From Actinomyces timonensis DSM 23838 (GTDB lineage: Bacteria; Actinomycetota; Actinomycetes; Actinomycetales; Actinomycetaceae), in contig NZ_JH806634.1 of the NCBI RefSeq assembly GCF_000295095.1, positions 69,042 through 120,969 on the forward strand: DNA of 51,928 nucleotides. The letters run 5' to 3'. The position numbers and the translations under genes were made by a program. Positions 50,902 to 51,928 of this stretch are shown here, one piece after another. The notes below the pieces were generated by a model. It worked only from the letters and a program-made list of their open reading frames with translations. It searched no databases and had not been told where the DNA came from. Positions within the stretch are counted from its first letter, which is position 1, and every line of letters begins with the position of its first letter.

Positions 50902-51873
50902 ATGATCAGGGTCGCGATCAACGGATACGGCAACCTCGGACGAGGCGCCGAGCAGGCAATCTCCAAGAGCGAGGACATGGAGCTCTTCGTCGTCTTCACC
51001 CGGCGCGACCCCGCCTCGATCGCCACCCAGGGCGCCCCCGTCGCCCACATCGACGACATGCCCGCCTGGGCCGACAAGGTCGACGTCTGCCTCAACTGCG
51101 GCGGATCCGCCACCGACCTCGCCGAGCAGGGCCCCGCCGCGGCCGCGCACTTCACCACCGTCGACTCCTTCGACACCCACGCCGAGATCCCCACCTACTT
51201 CGCCGCCGTCGACGCCGCCGCGAAGGGCGCGGGCCACCTCGCCATCATCTCCACCGGATGGGACCCGGGCCTGTTCTCCATGCTGCGCGTCCTGGGCGAC
51301 TCCGTCCTCCCCGACGGCACCACCACCACCTTCTGGGGCCCCGGCGTCTCCCAGGGCCACTCCGACGCCGTGCGCCGCATCGACGGCGTGCTCGACGCCC
51401 GCCAGTACACGCTCCCCGTGCCCGAGACCGTCGACGCCGTCAAGAACGGCGAGGACGTTGAGCTCACCACCCGCTCCATGCACCGCCGCGACTGCTACGT
51501 CGTGGCCGCCGAGGGCGCCGATCTCGCTCGCATCGAGAAGGAGATCGTGGAGATGCCCAACTACTTCGCCGACTACGACACCACCGTCACCTTCATCTCC
51601 GCCGAGGAGATGGCCGCCAAGCACGCCGGCATCCCGCACGGCGGCACCGTCATCCGCCGCGGCACAACCTCCGACGGCGTGGCCGAGCGCATCACCTTCG
51701 AGCTCGCCCTGGACTCCAACCCCGAGTTCACCGGCTCCGTCGTGACCGCCATGGGCCGCGCCGCCGCCCGAATGGCCGCCCGCGGCGAGACCGGCGCCCG
51801 CACCGTCTTCGACGTCACCCTCGCCGACCTGTCCCCGAAGGACCCCGCCGAGCTCCGCGCCCACTACCTCTGA
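50902..51873 (+). CDS. ddh: meso-Diaminopimelate dehydrogenase
   Basis: NADPH-dependent reductive amination of tetrahydrodipicolinate directly to meso-diaminopimelate, a one-step branch of lysine and cell-wall synthesis. The 323-aa product has the Rossmann loop VAINGYGNLGRGAEQAI, VVFTRRDP, CLNCGGSATDL, STGWDPGLFSMLRVL and WGPGVSQGHSDAVRRI, all typical of Ddh. Length fits the family. ATG 50902 follows TAGGAGGACTC. The gene is known in some actinobacteria such as Corynebacterium. Confidence 0.95.
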   Translation: MIRVAINGYGNLGRGAEQAISKSEDMELFVVFTRRDPASIATQGAPVAHIDDMPAWADKVDVCLNCGGSATDLAEQGPAAAAHFTTVDSFDTHAEIPTYFAAVDAAAKGAGHLAIISTGWDPGLFSMLRVLGDSVLPDGTTTTFWGPGVSQGHSDAVRRIDGVLDARQYTLPVPETVDAVKNGEDVELTTRSMHRRDCYVVAAEGADLARIEKEIVEMPNYFADYDTTVTFISAEEMAAKHAGIPHGGTVIRRGTTSDGVAERITFELALDSNPEFTGSVVTAMGRAAARMAARGETGARTVFDVTLADLSPKDPAELRAHYL

Positions 51874-51908
51874 GCGCTTTCCCCAGGACAAAACCCAGCC
51901 TCCCATGC

Positions 51909-51925
51909 ATAACGCGATACGTTAT
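51909..51925. promoter_or_regulatory. AT-rich palindrome at window end
   Basis: ATAACG-cgata-CGTTAT, 6-bp perfect arms, 35 bp after ddh. The sequence drops sharply in GC here. It looks like an operator of a following gene, for example a toxin-antitoxin module, but nothing beyond is visible. Confidence 0.4.
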
Positions 51926-51928
51926 TGA

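Overview
The window is a high-GC actinobacterial chromosome segment, most like Actinomyces or a close relative (Actinomycetaceae). This rests on the strong G/C third-position bias, the frequent GTG and TTG starts, the actinobacterial gene order FtsB-like / DUF501 / exopolyphosphatase, and typical short 4-8 bp gene overlaps. The genus is inferred from general character, not from a database match. No rRNA, tRNA, CRISPR array or prophage structural genes were seen.

Layout. 1-5.4 kb: cell division (FtsB-like), DUF501, Ppx/GppA phosphatase, type I dehydroquinase (aroD), a VapBC-like toxin-antitoxin (TA) pair, ribosomal protein L25 and peptidyl-tRNA hydrolase. 5.5-9.6 kb (minus): one operon for an ABC-2 exporter and a LuxR-type two-component system. 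10-15.6 kb: BI-1-like membrane protein, FKBP isomerase, an RpiB-like isomerase, a peptidase S66 and ilvD. 15.6-18.4 kb is an accessory patch: a candidate 47-residue protein, repeats, a MazEF-like pair, an IS5-type transposase remnant, a 60-bp direct repeat on both sides and a SUMF1-fold protein. 18.5-24 kb: PepSY protein, a frameshifted sensor kinase with its OmpR-type regulator, ilvA and an unknown protein. 24-40.9 kb is mostly housekeeping: two NADPH-dependent FMN reductase paralogues, ABC-class ATPase, a frameshifted LysE/ArgO exporter, msrA, greA, trhA, isoprenyl transferase, PfkB kinase, xseB/xseA, ispH, rmuC, a membrane esterase and ychF.

40.9-45.6 kb is a defence island with visibly lower GC. 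It is joined to ychF by a 4-bp overlap and holds a C5-cytosine methyltransferase, a probable PD-(D/Q)xK endonuclease, an ApeA-like HEPN protein and a toxin-antitoxin pair. 45.9-51.9 kb: YegP, a secreted choline-binding-repeat protein, an AAA ATPase with two AT-rich palindromes at its start, oleate hydratase bracketed by 55/56-identical direct repeats, and meso-diaminopimelate dehydrogenase.

The most unusual structure is a family of intergenic arrays in strict 19-bp register, often set as inverted arms. They occur near 11.7, 16.05, 16.4, 48.55 and 50.6 kb, always at the edges of accessory genes. Other points of interest are the defence island, a perfect 26-bp palindrome between trhA and the isoprenyl transferase, and homopolymer frameshifts in two genes.
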